DNA from: Costus lasius
Lineage: Eukaryota; Streptophyta; Magnoliopsida; Zingiberales; Costaceae
Reading direction: 5' to 3'
NCBI GenBank assembly: GCA_027563935.2
Contig: JANVAS020000203.1
Span: 8,804,001 to 8,868,000, forward strand
DNA length: 64,000 bases
Shown here: one piece after another, positions 12,046-23,300 of the stretch
Numbering within the stretch: position 1 is the first letter of the stretch
Layout: every line of letters begins with the position of its first letter
Made by a program: the position numbers and the translations under genes
Notes under the pieces: generated by a model
Databases searched by the model: none
What the model was told of the DNA's origin: nothing
Seen by the model: the letters and a program-made list of their open reading frames with translations, nothing else

Positions 12046-13766
12046 TGAAGTGTCCCCTTCATGGGGGAGCGCAAGTAAACAAAATCCCTTTCAAGAGGGG
12101 GGCGAAAACCTTAAAGGGGTGGCGCATCACCATTGCAAGCGGAAGCAAAAGGTTTTCAAGAATCTTAGCATAAACATATGTTCAACTTGGTGAAGTTGAG
12201 ACTCATACCATAGCCATCTCGGTTTAGATGGAGCTTTGGAAGCAAAGGCGCAAGTGCCCCTTCTCCGAAGATAATCACACACAAGAGAAGATGGCTTCTC
12301 CTTGGATCTCCTTGTGCTAGCAAGGATGCGCAAGGTGTCCTTGATCGAATGTTAGGATGATGGAGAAGTTTCCTTGGCCGAGTGCTTGTTCTTGTCGTCC
12401 ACTTCCTTCCACACGAGATGGCAAGCAAGCTCTCTTTTCCCCAAAAACAAAACGCAAAGACAAGAGAGCAAATGCACTTCGGCGACATCAAGACAAATGA
12501 CGTTACATGACTTCCCAAAATGGAAAGTCATGAAGCCACTCTCCAACGCCAAAACGCCCCTCTTGATGAACCATGCGTTCACCTAGTGAACCGGTTCATG
12601 CTTTGGTTCAATTCGATTTGGCCCAAAGACCAAACTCAAACCAAGCCAAGCCAAGGCATGGTCTAGACCCTCTATGAACCAAATGGCTCATGATCTAGCC
12701 GTTCATCTCCTGATGCTCCTGATCTCACCGATCTAGCATCATCTCTCTCGATCGAAGCTTACCGATCTAAAGCCCTAATCAATCAAACATGATCAGGCTA
12801 GATCTCACTTGCAATCAGAGATTAAACCCCTTTAAACTGAACCCATACAATTCAGTCCACACGATCTGACTCAAGAAAGCCATATCATCAAATTGTGCGA
12901 CCCTAAGGGTTTCCTTTAAATGTCGGTAACGACAACTTACGTTATCACGATCAGTGAGGGGTATCTAGCAACACATCACTGTCTCCCGATATAAAGGAAA
13001 TAGTCTTCCAAGACTACACCCAAACCATGACACAAGTGTGAATCAAAACTCACAAGGCACACATATGTCCTTTGCCACTGGATGTTCTTATTGGACAAGC
13101 ATGTCAAGCTTGTAACTCCAATACGATGAGCATGATTAGATCAGATGCACATAGTCATCTGGGTATGGCCATACACTACCTCAATCATCTCATATAGGGG
13201 GGCCTTTAGAACATCACACTCCTTAAACAAGGAGACGGCAATCCTTTATCTATCACTAGTGCCCTAACCTGATTCAAGCTCACCATCCAAGATAGTCTAT
13301 AATCATTATATTTCAAATGATATTGAACTACCTCAAAACAATGACAATCATCATTTAGAAACACAAGTGATCTCAAGTCAAAGGACATGTGCCACTTGCT
13401 GCTTACAGGGATCATTCACATTGTGACAAGCAATGCAATATCCCAGTAGGGTCTGTCCAGTACATCCAATGTACCCATGAGTCTACATCTTATTCCATGC
13501 TCGAAGCATCCTATAAGATTAGCACTCATATTAGTCTCCATCATATCAAGGCTGTCTCATGTTCACCAAGATATCTCGACTAAGGACTTATAGCCTGTCA
13601 GCCTAGCTGAACAGCTTTGAGACATTATTCAGAAGTACACTTATTACAGCAGACAAGGTAACAACCTGAATAACAACCATGCCTTATTATAAACTTAAGA
13701 GTTTATTACATGATACTTATACAATCCCAAGGCCTCAAACATTAGCCTTAAGGGCATACCCCAACA
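12046..13766 (-). repeat. Inner copia 5' LTR (1721 bp)
   Basis: Near-identical to 4630-6350. It is followed at 13767-13771 by the TCTCC duplication, and then the interrupted outer LTR resumes. Confidence 0.95.
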
Positions 13767-13771
13767 TCTCC

Positions 13772-14552
13772 CGATATAAAGGAAAGAGTCTTCCAAGACT
13801 ACACCCAAACCACAGCACAAGTGTGAATCCAGTTCACAAGGCATACATGCTTCCTTTGCCACTGGATGTTCTTTATTGGACAAGCGTGTCAAGCCTGTAA
13901 CTCCAATATGATGAGCATGATTAGATCAGATGAACATAGTCATCTGGGTATGGCTATACACTTTCTCAATCATCTCATCCAGGGGGCCCTTTTAGAACAT
14001 CACACTCCTAAAACATGGAGACGGCAATCCTATATCTATCACTAGTGCCCTAACATGACTCATGCTCATTATCCAAGATAGTCTATAACCATTATGTTTC
14101 AAATGATATTGAACTACCTCAAAACAATGACAATCATCATTTAGAAACACAAGTGATCTCAAGTCAGAGGAAGATATGCCACTTGTTTGCATACAAGGAT
14201 TATTCACATTGTGACAAGCAATTGAATATTCCAGTAGGGTCTGTCCAGTACATCCAATGTACCCATGAGTCTACATCTTATTCCATGCTCGAAGCATCCT
14301 ATAAGATTAGAACACATATTAGTCTCAATCATATCAAGGCTGTCTCATGTTCACCAAGATATCTCGACTAAGGACTATACTGCATGTCAGCCTAGCTGAA
14401 CATCAATGAGACATTATTCAGAAGTATTCATATTGCAGCAGATAATGTAACAACCTGAATAACAACCATTGCCTTTATAAACATAGAGTTTATACATGAT
14501 ACTGATATAATCCCAAGGCCTCAAACATTAGCCTTAAGGGCACACCCCAACA
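13772..14552 (-). repeat. Outer copia 3' LTR, second part (781 bp)
   Basis: Continues the outer LTR after the nested element and matches 21151-21931. 914 + 781 = 1695 bp, equal to the intact LTR on the right. It ends in ACACCCCAACA, followed by the PPT. Confidence 0.93.
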
Positions 14553-14572
14553 ATCTCCCACTTGCACTTAAT

Positions 14573-17500
14573 CTAATGGTTGAGAAATCTCAAACCCATA
14601 TTATTACAGTGCTTCTCATGCTTCTGCTGCGCCAGAGGCTTTGTAAGCGGGTCAGCCAGATTGTCGTCTGTATGAACCTTGCAGATTTTGATCTCGCCAT
14701 GATCAATGATCTCCCGGATCAAATGAAACCGTCTCTGTATGTGCTTGGACTTCTGGTGCGACCGTGGTTCCTTTGCCTGTGCTATTGCTCCAGTGTTATC
14801 ACAGAAGATAACCAAAGGATCTGCACTCGAAGGAACAACACCAAGTTCCTGAACGAACTTACGAATCCACACTGCATCCTTGGATGCTTCCGAGGCTGCA
14901 ACATACTCCGCTTCCGTGGTAGAATCAGCAACAATAGACTATTTGAAACTCTTCCACACCACTGCTCCTCCATTCAAGCTAAAAACATAGCCTGATTGCG
15001 ATCGGAAATCATCCTGGTCAGATTGGAACGAAGCGTCAGTATATCCTTCAATACTGAGTTCATCCTGACCACCATACACCAAGAACATATCTTTGGTCCT
15101 CCGAAGATATTTCAAAATGTTCTTGACTGCAATCCAGTGTGCCTTCCTTGGATTACTTTGGAATCGACTGGTCACGCTTAACCCGTAAGCGATGTCTGGG
15201 CGAGTACACAACATCGCATACATAATGGATCCAATAGCCGAAGCATAAGGCGTATTGTCCATTTCATCTTTCTCAGTCTGTGTTTGTGGACACTGACTCT
15301 TTGAAAGATTCAGACCATGTCTGACTGGAAGATATCCTCTTTTAGAATTTTCTAAATGGAATCTCTCCAGAACTTTATCGATGTAAGTACTCTGGCACAG
15401 CCCGAGAAGCCTCTTAGATCTATCTCTGTAGATCTTCACACCTAATACATAGGCTGCTTCTCCTAGATCTTTCATCTGGAAACATTTTCTTAACCATGCC
15501 TTAACCGCATGCAGTTCAGGAACATCGTTTCCAATGATTAAGATATCATCGACGTAGAGGACTAGGAAAGTGATTACGCTCCCACTAAACCTCTTATATA
15601 CACACGGGTCATCTTCATTCTTGATGAAACCAAATTCACAGATTGATTCATCAAATCGAATATTCCAGCTTCTTGATGCTTGCTTAAGTCCATAAATGGA
15701 CTTCTTTAACTTGCATATTTTATGACGATCTGATGGATTAATGAAACCTTCAGGTTGTGTCATATACACATCCTCCTGCAAATTTCCATTAAGGAAAGCA
15801 GTCTTCACATCCATCTGCCAGATCTCATAATCATAATATGCTACTATCGCAAGAATAATCCGAATAGACTTGAACATGGCTACAGGAGAGAAAGTTTCAT
15901 CATAATCTATCCCATAGATTTGTTTGAAACCTTTCGCAACTAGCCTGCCTTTATAGGTAACCACGTTACCATCCATGTCAATCTTCTTCTTGAAGATCCA
16001 TTTACAACCTATAGGGATTACTCCCGGAGGCGGATCAACCAAATCCCAGACTTGGTTATCTGACATGGAGTCCATCTCGGCTCGCATAGCTTCAAGCCAT
16101 CTCGCTGATTCCGGTCCACTGACCGCATCCGCATAAGTGAGGGGTTCATCATCAATGATATAGACTCCGTCATAGCGTTCAGGCTGTCGACGGATCCTTC
16201 CCGATCTACGCGGTTCCCGTGATATCTGAGCCTCAGGTTGAACAGTAACCCGATCTATTGGCTCAGGCTCATCCAACTGTGCTTGACTACTTTGTCCTTC
16301 TTCTGGATTCTCATCCAGCTTTATTTCTCTCCCACTGGCCTCTTGCAGAAGTAATTCCTTCTCAAGAAAAATAGCCGTCCGAGCAACAAATACTTTGTTC
16401 TCTTTGGGATCGTAGAAATAATAACCCTTAGTTTCCTTAGGGTAACCGACAAAGATACATTTCTCAGATCTGCTCTCCAGTTTCCCAGAGGCGAGCTTTT
16501 TGACATAAGCCTCGCAACCCCAGATCTTAATAAATGTCAAGCTTGGCTGTTTCCCATACCATAACTCATATGGAGTCTTTGAAACTGCCTTGGATGACAC
16601 TCGGTTTAGTACCTTTGCAGCTGTTTCCAGTGCAAATCCCCAAAAGGAGTAAGGTAGAGTAGCCTGACTGATCATAGATAGAACCATATCCAATAAGGTT
16701 CTGTTCCTCCTTTCGGACACACCATTCCATTGCGGTGTTCCTGGTGGAGTGAGCTGTGAGATAATCCCACACTCCTTCAGATAGTCAGTAAACTCATGAC
16801 TCAAGTATTCTCCACCTCGATCTGAGCGAAGTGCCTTGATATTTCGGCCTAGCTGATTCTGTACTTCATTTTTGAACTCTTTGAACTTGTCAAAAGATTC
16901 ACTTTTATGTCTCATAAGATAGACATAACCATACCTACTGAAATCATCAGTAAAGGTAATGAAGTATGAATAGCCACCTCTGGCATGTTTACTAAATGGC
17001 CCACACACATCACTGTGAATGAGGTCAAGTAAACCCGAAGCCCTTTGACCTTTGTTAGAAAAAGGGGCCTTCGTCATTTTACCCATTAAACAAGCTTTGC
17101 ATGTATCAAGCTCCTCATAGGAGAATGATCCTAGCAGTCCATGATCATGCAACCGCTTAATGCGCTTCTTGTTAATATGGCCTAAACGACTATGCCATAG
17201 CAAGGTGCTGTCATCAGCAAGCTTGGCTTTCTTAATATCAATATTTTGTATAGAACATTCCATGTCCAACATGAATAACCCATTGTTAATTGAGCCAGTA
17301 GCATAAACAATATTATCAAAAGAAATAACACACTTTGAAATCTTGCATTCAAAGGAAAACCCTTTCCTGACAAGAGCAGGAATAGAGATAATATTTTTCG
17401 TTATGCTTGGTACAAAATAACAATTGTCCAGTTCCAATACAAGTCCAGATGGTAAAGAGATGTATTAAACGCCTACAGCAACAGCAGCAACCCGTGCCCC

Positions 17501-18451
17501 ATTTCCAACTCGTAGGTCCACCTCATGCTGTCCCACCTGTCTTCTTCTCTTGAGTTCCTGTACATTTGAACAAATGTGAACTCCACATGCAGTGTCCAAC
17601 ACCCATGATATAGAAGAAGAAACCATGACTTCAGTCACGAAAATACCTGAGCCAGAAGCAAAACTTCCCTTCTTGTCTCCTTGGAGCGCTTTACAGTCCT
17701 TTTTCTAGTGACCCAGCTGGCCACAGTGGAAACATCTGTATTCCTTCGACTGCTTAACCTTTTGTTTCACAGCCTTGTTGTAGTTCTTGACAGGGGGTTT
17801 GCCCTTCTTCCCTTTCTTCTTGTTCCTTGAAGGAACCATCAAGACAGAGGATGAAGGCTTTCCCTTTAGAGTCAACTCTGTAGTCAAGAGCATGTTCAGT
17901 AACTCTGCCGGGGTACAGTCGATCTTGTTCATATTAAAATTAATGATGAACGGATCAAAAGTAGCCGGAAGAGACTGTAGGATAATGTCAACAGCAAGCT
18001 CCTGATTGATGGTATGTCCCAGTTTCTCTAGAGCCTCCTTGTACCCAATCATCTTGAGTACGTGAGCTCCCACTGGACTCCCTTCAACCAATTTGCTCTG
18101 AAAGAAAAGCTTAGTCAAATTATAGCGTTCTGTCCTAGCCTGTGCAGCATACAGCAGCTTGAGGTTTGCTATAATTTGTATAGCAGATAGATCCTCATGC
18201 TGATGCTGCAACTCTGGCGTCATAGACGCAAGCATCAGGCAAGCGACATCAATGCTATCATTGACATGCTTCTCATAGGCATCCCGAACCGCCCTTGCGG
18301 CGTTCGCAGCGGGTTGAGGCGGTATAGCCGTCTCGAGGACATACAGCTTCCTCTCAGCCTTAAGAACAATCTTAAGGTGTCCGTACCAGTCTGAGAAGTT
18401 TGGTCCAGCAAACTTCTCCCTTTCCAGTAGGGATCGCACATTGAAATTCGT
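14573..18451 (-). pseudogene. Outer copia gag-pol, start codon lost and three stops
   Basis: Aligns along its whole length with the inner copia polyprotein and has the same Gag, CCHC, PR, IN, RT and RH motifs (LDTACG, YVDDILIIGND, NGVSERRNR, CDNTGA). Its lesions are: the initiator ATG is ACG (18449-18451), so the first usable Met is four codons on; TAG at 17705-17707 replaces the Trp after the His of the zinc knuckle; TAA at 17466-17468 lies after the protease; TAG at 14939-14941 replaces a Gln in RNase H. No frameshift was seen. The 832-codon stretch 17437-14939 remains open and covers integrase and reverse transcriptase. The lesions probably arose after insertion, since LTR divergence is about 0.8%. 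Confidence 0.92.
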
Positions 18452-20222
18452 GGTGTTCGTTGCTGCAGTAATCTACAACAATGCAAGAACAGCAAGGTCA
18501 GTATCAATGTTTAGAATCAATCCAGGACTTAAGAAAGATTCTTTTCTCACTATTTTATCTGGCTGAAAAATCCAGAAAAACAGCCCGAAAGAGTTAAACT
18601 CTTTTAGTGAGATGGGATCCAGATTTCATACTTGGTCTCCGCGTCCCGCTCAGGCGAGATAAGATGCACGGAGAGTACAAGCACTAATCTCTGGTAGGCA
18701 ATCCCTGCCAATCGCCAGCCCGTGCGATTCCCCTTCATCTGGGCAATCCAGCAGACTGTGCCAACTGAGTTGGTACAACACAGTCTCTGATCCCACAGAT
18801 GGCTGCCTCCATATAGCTACAATATGCGCCACATATGTAGCCTACATGGTCAAGCTGACCCGACCTACTCCCTGGACCACCACGTGCTATGCTGAGCAAC
18901 GAGAAGCGATAAATCCCTTCCCTGTAACACGCAGGTGTAATCCCACACCGTCTGAAGATAGATGGGCGTGCCCACTGAGTGGGTACAACACGGCCCCAAC
19001 GATAGTCAGAATAGTGAGGTTTCGCGTCAGAAGGCTATCGTGCTTGATATTTAACGTTTGGATTTTAACGGTCTTTTCTCTTCTTAACTATCATGCAAAC
19101 CCTATGGTGATAGCAGAAGATTATATCATGCAATTCTAATTATACAAACAATAAATAGAAAGCATGCTGATCTTATGTGGTAAAAGCCCATTAAGCCTAG
19201 GTAAGACCTTAATTTAAGTCTTCACTTGAGCTCTTCATGGGTCTTTTGCATCGCATCTGGCCCAACCCAGTGCCCAAGCGCCCACTGCAGTTCAGGTGCG
19301 CCCACCAGGTAAATGCGCCTGTCCCAGAGTCGAACCCTGGACCTACCACCTGGTCAAGCCACTGCTGCATGCGCCTCTGCCAAGTGTGCTCTGTGCTCAT
19401 GTCTGATTAAAATTACAATTTAATCTATCTAGACATGATTGACACGCAGGTCAATTACACAATAAATTAATTAAAATGTGATGCGCAGATCACAAGAAAA
19501 TAATTTACAATTAATCCAGGCACGCAGGCCCCAGCACAGCACACATTAAATTGGGCAGCCCACATAAGATTAAATAGACACCAAACATGGTATACAATCA
19601 ACATGTGATCCAATAATAAGAAAATAAGATTTTCAAAAACCCATTGGCATTAATTTTTATTTTCCTTATGTGCCCTACTACCTTACAACGGTCCATTAAT
19701 AGGGATCCACTCATCAGATCTAGTCAGACCCACTGCCCTTGCATGCACCAAGTCCTAACTGACTTGAGTCGACCCAGTGGTCAACAATGCATGCAATTGG
19801 GCTGAACGACCCTCATGAGTTCAGGCAAGCGGGTGTGACCCCGGGCCCAACTCATGCGCGTTCACTGGTTGTCTCAACCAGACATCGCTATACGCCTGTA
19901 TGCAGTCGACCTATAGCCACCTCGTGCTTGCGCACAGGTGCCATCTGGTCATCCCATCTAGGCTGTCAGATAGTCTGATCAGACTGGTTGGATCTAGACT
20001 CGACTGTGACTTCAACCCTAATAACCCGTCTAAGTGTTTCAAGTAGGCGCCACTTAGATCTAAGGTGAGTCGCGCAGGTGATGTAGTTTGGAGAAAAACT
20101 AATATGCGCCAACAAAAAGATACAACATGTAATATTTTCGCATGTAACCTTTAGATCTAGTCTTTTGCGCAAACATGGATCACAAAGCAAACATAGCAAT
20201 CATATTAACATGAAATAACTTG
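18452..20222 (-). other. Outer copia untranslated leader (~1.8 kb)
   Basis: Collinear with the inner leader. The two near-palindromes recur at 18761-18773 (CCAACTGAGTTGG) and 18971-18983 (CCCACTGAGTGGG), although the surrounding sequence has diverged by many substitutions and indels. No gene is seen. Confidence 0.6.
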
Positions 20223-20234
20223 GCTCTGATACCA
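20223..20234 (-). other. Primer-binding site, outer copia (initiator tRNA-Met)
   Basis: TGGTATCAGAGC on the minus strand, 2 bp from the LTR edge, as in the inner element. Confidence 0.93.
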
Positions 20235-20236
20235 AT

Positions 20237-21931
20237 TGAAAGTCCCCAAGAAGGGGGAAGGGCGAAACCCTAGATAGGCGCATATAAAACTTTTGCAGCG
20301 GAAACAAGGGTTTCAAGAGGATCTATGCATGAGATATGATCAACTATAATCGATTGCAAAGATAAGTAAGGAGTCATACCATCGCCATTGATTTGGATGG
20401 CGCCTTGGAAGAAGAGAGCAAATGGGATCTCCTCCAAAAGATGCGCACACAAGAAGATGTCGCCTACTCCTTGTTGATCCTTGTGCTAGCAAGGTTCTCC
20501 AAGTGAACCTGATCGAATGGAAGGGAAGAGAAGAATTCTTTTGCTTGGCGAGACCTCTCCCTTATCGTCAATGCTTCACCACACGAATGTCTCGAGAGCC
20601 CAAAACCAAGAGAGACGACAATAGGGCAAGAGGAGAAGCGTGAAGAGAGGCAACGTGAGGCGTGTCCACGATTAGAGAACATGCTATCCAAAAATAGCAA
20701 ACCACTTCTCAACGTTCACGCGCTCATGAACAAGTCACAAACCTCTTCTCCCTTGAACCTTGCGCTCACTTGATGAGCCGGTTCAATTTGGTTTGGTTCA
20801 AAGACCAATTAACCCAAGCGATTTGGTCTAGATCATATTAAACCCTAAGGTTCCAGATCTAACCGTTCATCTCCTGATGCTCTTGATCTTACCGATCTAG
20901 CATCAATTCTCTCGATCGAAGCTTACCGATCTCAAGCCCTAATCAATCTAACATGATCAGACCAGATCTCACTCACAATCAGAGATTAAATCCCTTTAAA
21001 CTGAACCCAAACAATTCAGTCCACACGATCTGACTTAAGTAAGCCATATCATCAAATTGTGCGACCCTAAGGGTTTCCTTTAAATGTCGGTAACGATAAC
21101 TTACGTTATCACGATCAGTGAGGGGTATCTAGCAACACATCACTGTCTCCCGATATAAAGGAAAGAGTCTTCCAAGACTACACCCAAACCACAGCACAAG
21201 TGTGAATCCAGTTCACAAGGCATACATGCTTCCTTTGCCACTGGATGTTCTTTATTGGACAAGCGTGTCAAGCCTGTAACTCCAATATGATGAGCATGAT
21301 TAGATCAAATGAACATAGTCATCTGGGTATGGCCATACACTTTCTCAATCATCTCATCCAGGGGGCCCTTTTAGAACATCACACTCCTAAAACATGGAGA
21401 CGGCAATCCTATATCTATCACTAGTGCCCTAACATGACTCATGCTCATTATCCAAGATAGTCTATAACCATTATGTTTCAAATGATATTAAACTACCTCA
21501 AAACAATGACAATCATCATTTAGAAACACAAGTGATCTCAAGTCAGAGGAAGATATGCCACTTGTTTGCATACAAGGATTATTCACATTGTGACAAGCAA
21601 TTGAATATTCCAGTAGGGTCTGTCCAGTACATCCAATGTACCCATGAGTCTACATCTTATTCCATGCTCGAAGCATCCTATAAGATTAGAACACATATTA
21701 GTCTCAATCATATCAAGGCTGTCTCATATTCACCAAGATATCTCGACTAAGGACTATACTGCATGTCAGCCTAGCTGAACATCATTGAGACATTATTCAG
21801 AAGTATTCATATTGCAGCAGATAATGTAACAACCTGAATAACAACCATTGCCTTTATAAACATAGAGTTTATACATGATACTGATATAATCCCAAGGCCT
21901 CAAACATTAGCCTTAAGGGCACACCCCAACA
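20237..21931 (-). repeat. Outer copia 5' LTR (1695 bp)
   Basis: Uninterrupted LTR with termini TGAAAGT...CCCCAACA and TSD GAATT at 21932-21936. It serves as the reference that shows where the left LTR was broken. Confidence 0.94.
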
Positions 21932-23300
21932 GAATTGACCATACGAGCGCCTATACCACGCGGCTGACATGCCTAGAAATTCATAGTTCATGGGTTTGCA
22001 TCCGATGGTTCACTATAAAACGTCCCCGTGCGCTTCTCATTCGAATCATACACTCTGTGAAGGTCTGGGACTAGATAGACAACTCAATCTGCAATGAAGA
22101 ATACCCTGATGAAGTGAAGTGAAGTGAATTCTCCGGCACCAAACCCTTCTTGCGATACGGGATGTGCTACGACAAACTTATAAATTCACTAGATGCGAAT
22201 AGACATTGTTCCCTTCATAGCGAAACACCTGAGACCAATCAAACAGTCTGTGATGAAGGCCATCCGAACTGAAAAAATTATCCGGCCATGGAATCTTTGG
22301 GGCAACGTAATAGTGAGTGTTCTACTCAGAAAAATGAATTTCATTTTGCTCTATATTGATCTTGGTTCACTTGTTTTACTTGCTAGGACAATAGCTTTAA
22401 ATTCTTAATAAATTACAATGCTGTAGTTGTTGCCTTACGTGAAATGAGAACGAGTCATTAAAGCCAATGAGGAGTCCACGCCGCATCCACACCGCGTCCA
22501 GTGGGCCTCAACAGGATGCTTGGCCGGATGGATCGCTGCCAGATCCATATCGACGATGGGCTATGGCAAGCTTATAACAACATACCGCCTTCGGTGCGAC
22601 TAGAGAGTATGCTGGCCGCGTAGAGTGGGCATTCTTACAGCACAGTTCGTGTACAGTTGAAAACTTTGCCGACAGCCCTCTCCTCTCTCAAGTTCGACAA
22701 AATGAGAATGCATGTTCGTCAATTTGTATCAATTAAGGAAAGAAGAGTGGGCGTTTAAGTATTGTTATATTGTTGACTGTTAAGTCTGGAGTTCTATGTA
22801 AGAACATTTTAATACTTGATGCGCCACTGAATATAAGTATGATTTCAAGTTGTGTGAGCAGCTGGGTTTTTCTACTTGATGCACACCCACATCAATATTG
22901 TCAAAGTAGTTTGACGATCGCCTCTTCTGGTTCGACGATCTTCAAGGCAAGAAGATGCACTTTTTGTCGAACTTGACCTAGCGATTGTCGAACTTATTTA
23001 TAAAGAAGATAAATTTTGAATAACGGGTGGGTCGTCATACCCGAACAGGTGATTGTCGAACTTATATATAAACAATATGAATTTTGAATAACATGCGGAT
23101 CATCGAACTCGAACAGGCGATTGTCGAACTTATTAATAAACAAGATGAATTTTGAATAACATGGTCGAAATTTGAAACATGGTAGAAACTATTAGAACAT
23201 GGTAGAAAACTATTAGTACATGGTAGAAATTTAGCTGCCAAGTAGAAATTTACATGGTAGAAAATTATTAGAACATGGTAGAAGTGTATAACATGGAGGG
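21932..23300. other. MULE arm upstream of the Ulp1-like gene; TCGAC and catggtaga motifs
   Basis: Begins inside the ~110-bp repeat interrupted by the copia element. Then come the diverged copy of 1100-1420 (21990-22200), unassigned sequence to 22680, and a zone of GATTGTCGAAC and GTTCGAC motifs (22690-23160). At 23160-23290 there is a run of 'acatggtaga', the reverse complement of the array at 1660-3660. No ORF here looks like a gene. Confidence 0.6.

Larger units (their letters stand above)
4630..13766 (-). mobile_element. Inner Ty1/copia retrotransposon (Angela/BARE-like), young and nearly intact
   Basis: A complete 9137-bp element inserted into the 3' LTR of the outer element. It has TSD TCTCC at 4625-4629 and 13767-13771 and two LTRs of exactly 1721 bp (4630-6350 and 12046-13766). 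By eye I found about three differences between them, which would mean well under 0.1 Myr. The PBS is at 12032-12043, the PPT at 6351-6362, and the single gag-pol frame at 10255-6371. The only coding lesion seen is one TAG codon in the integrase. It belongs to the same family as the outer element, but the first ~200 bp of its LTR differ, so the two are sister subfamilies. Confidence 0.95.
3716..21931 (-). mobile_element. Outer Ty1/copia retrotransposon (Angela/BARE-like), split by a nested sibling
   Basis: A complete element on the minus strand. The 5' LTR is at 20237-21931, the PBS at 20223-20234, gag-pol at 18451-14573, the PPT at 14553-14564, and the 3' LTR at 3716-4629 plus 13772-14552. 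Without the inner insertion both LTRs are exactly 1695 bp. About 14 differences by eye suggest roughly 0.3 Myr at the commonly used rate of 1.3e-8 per site per year. The gag protein and the initiator-Met PBS resemble the Angela/BARE lineage of cereals; this assignment is from memory of the family. Its start codon is lost and three stops interrupt the polyprotein, so it needs proteins made by other copies to move. Confidence 0.93.
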
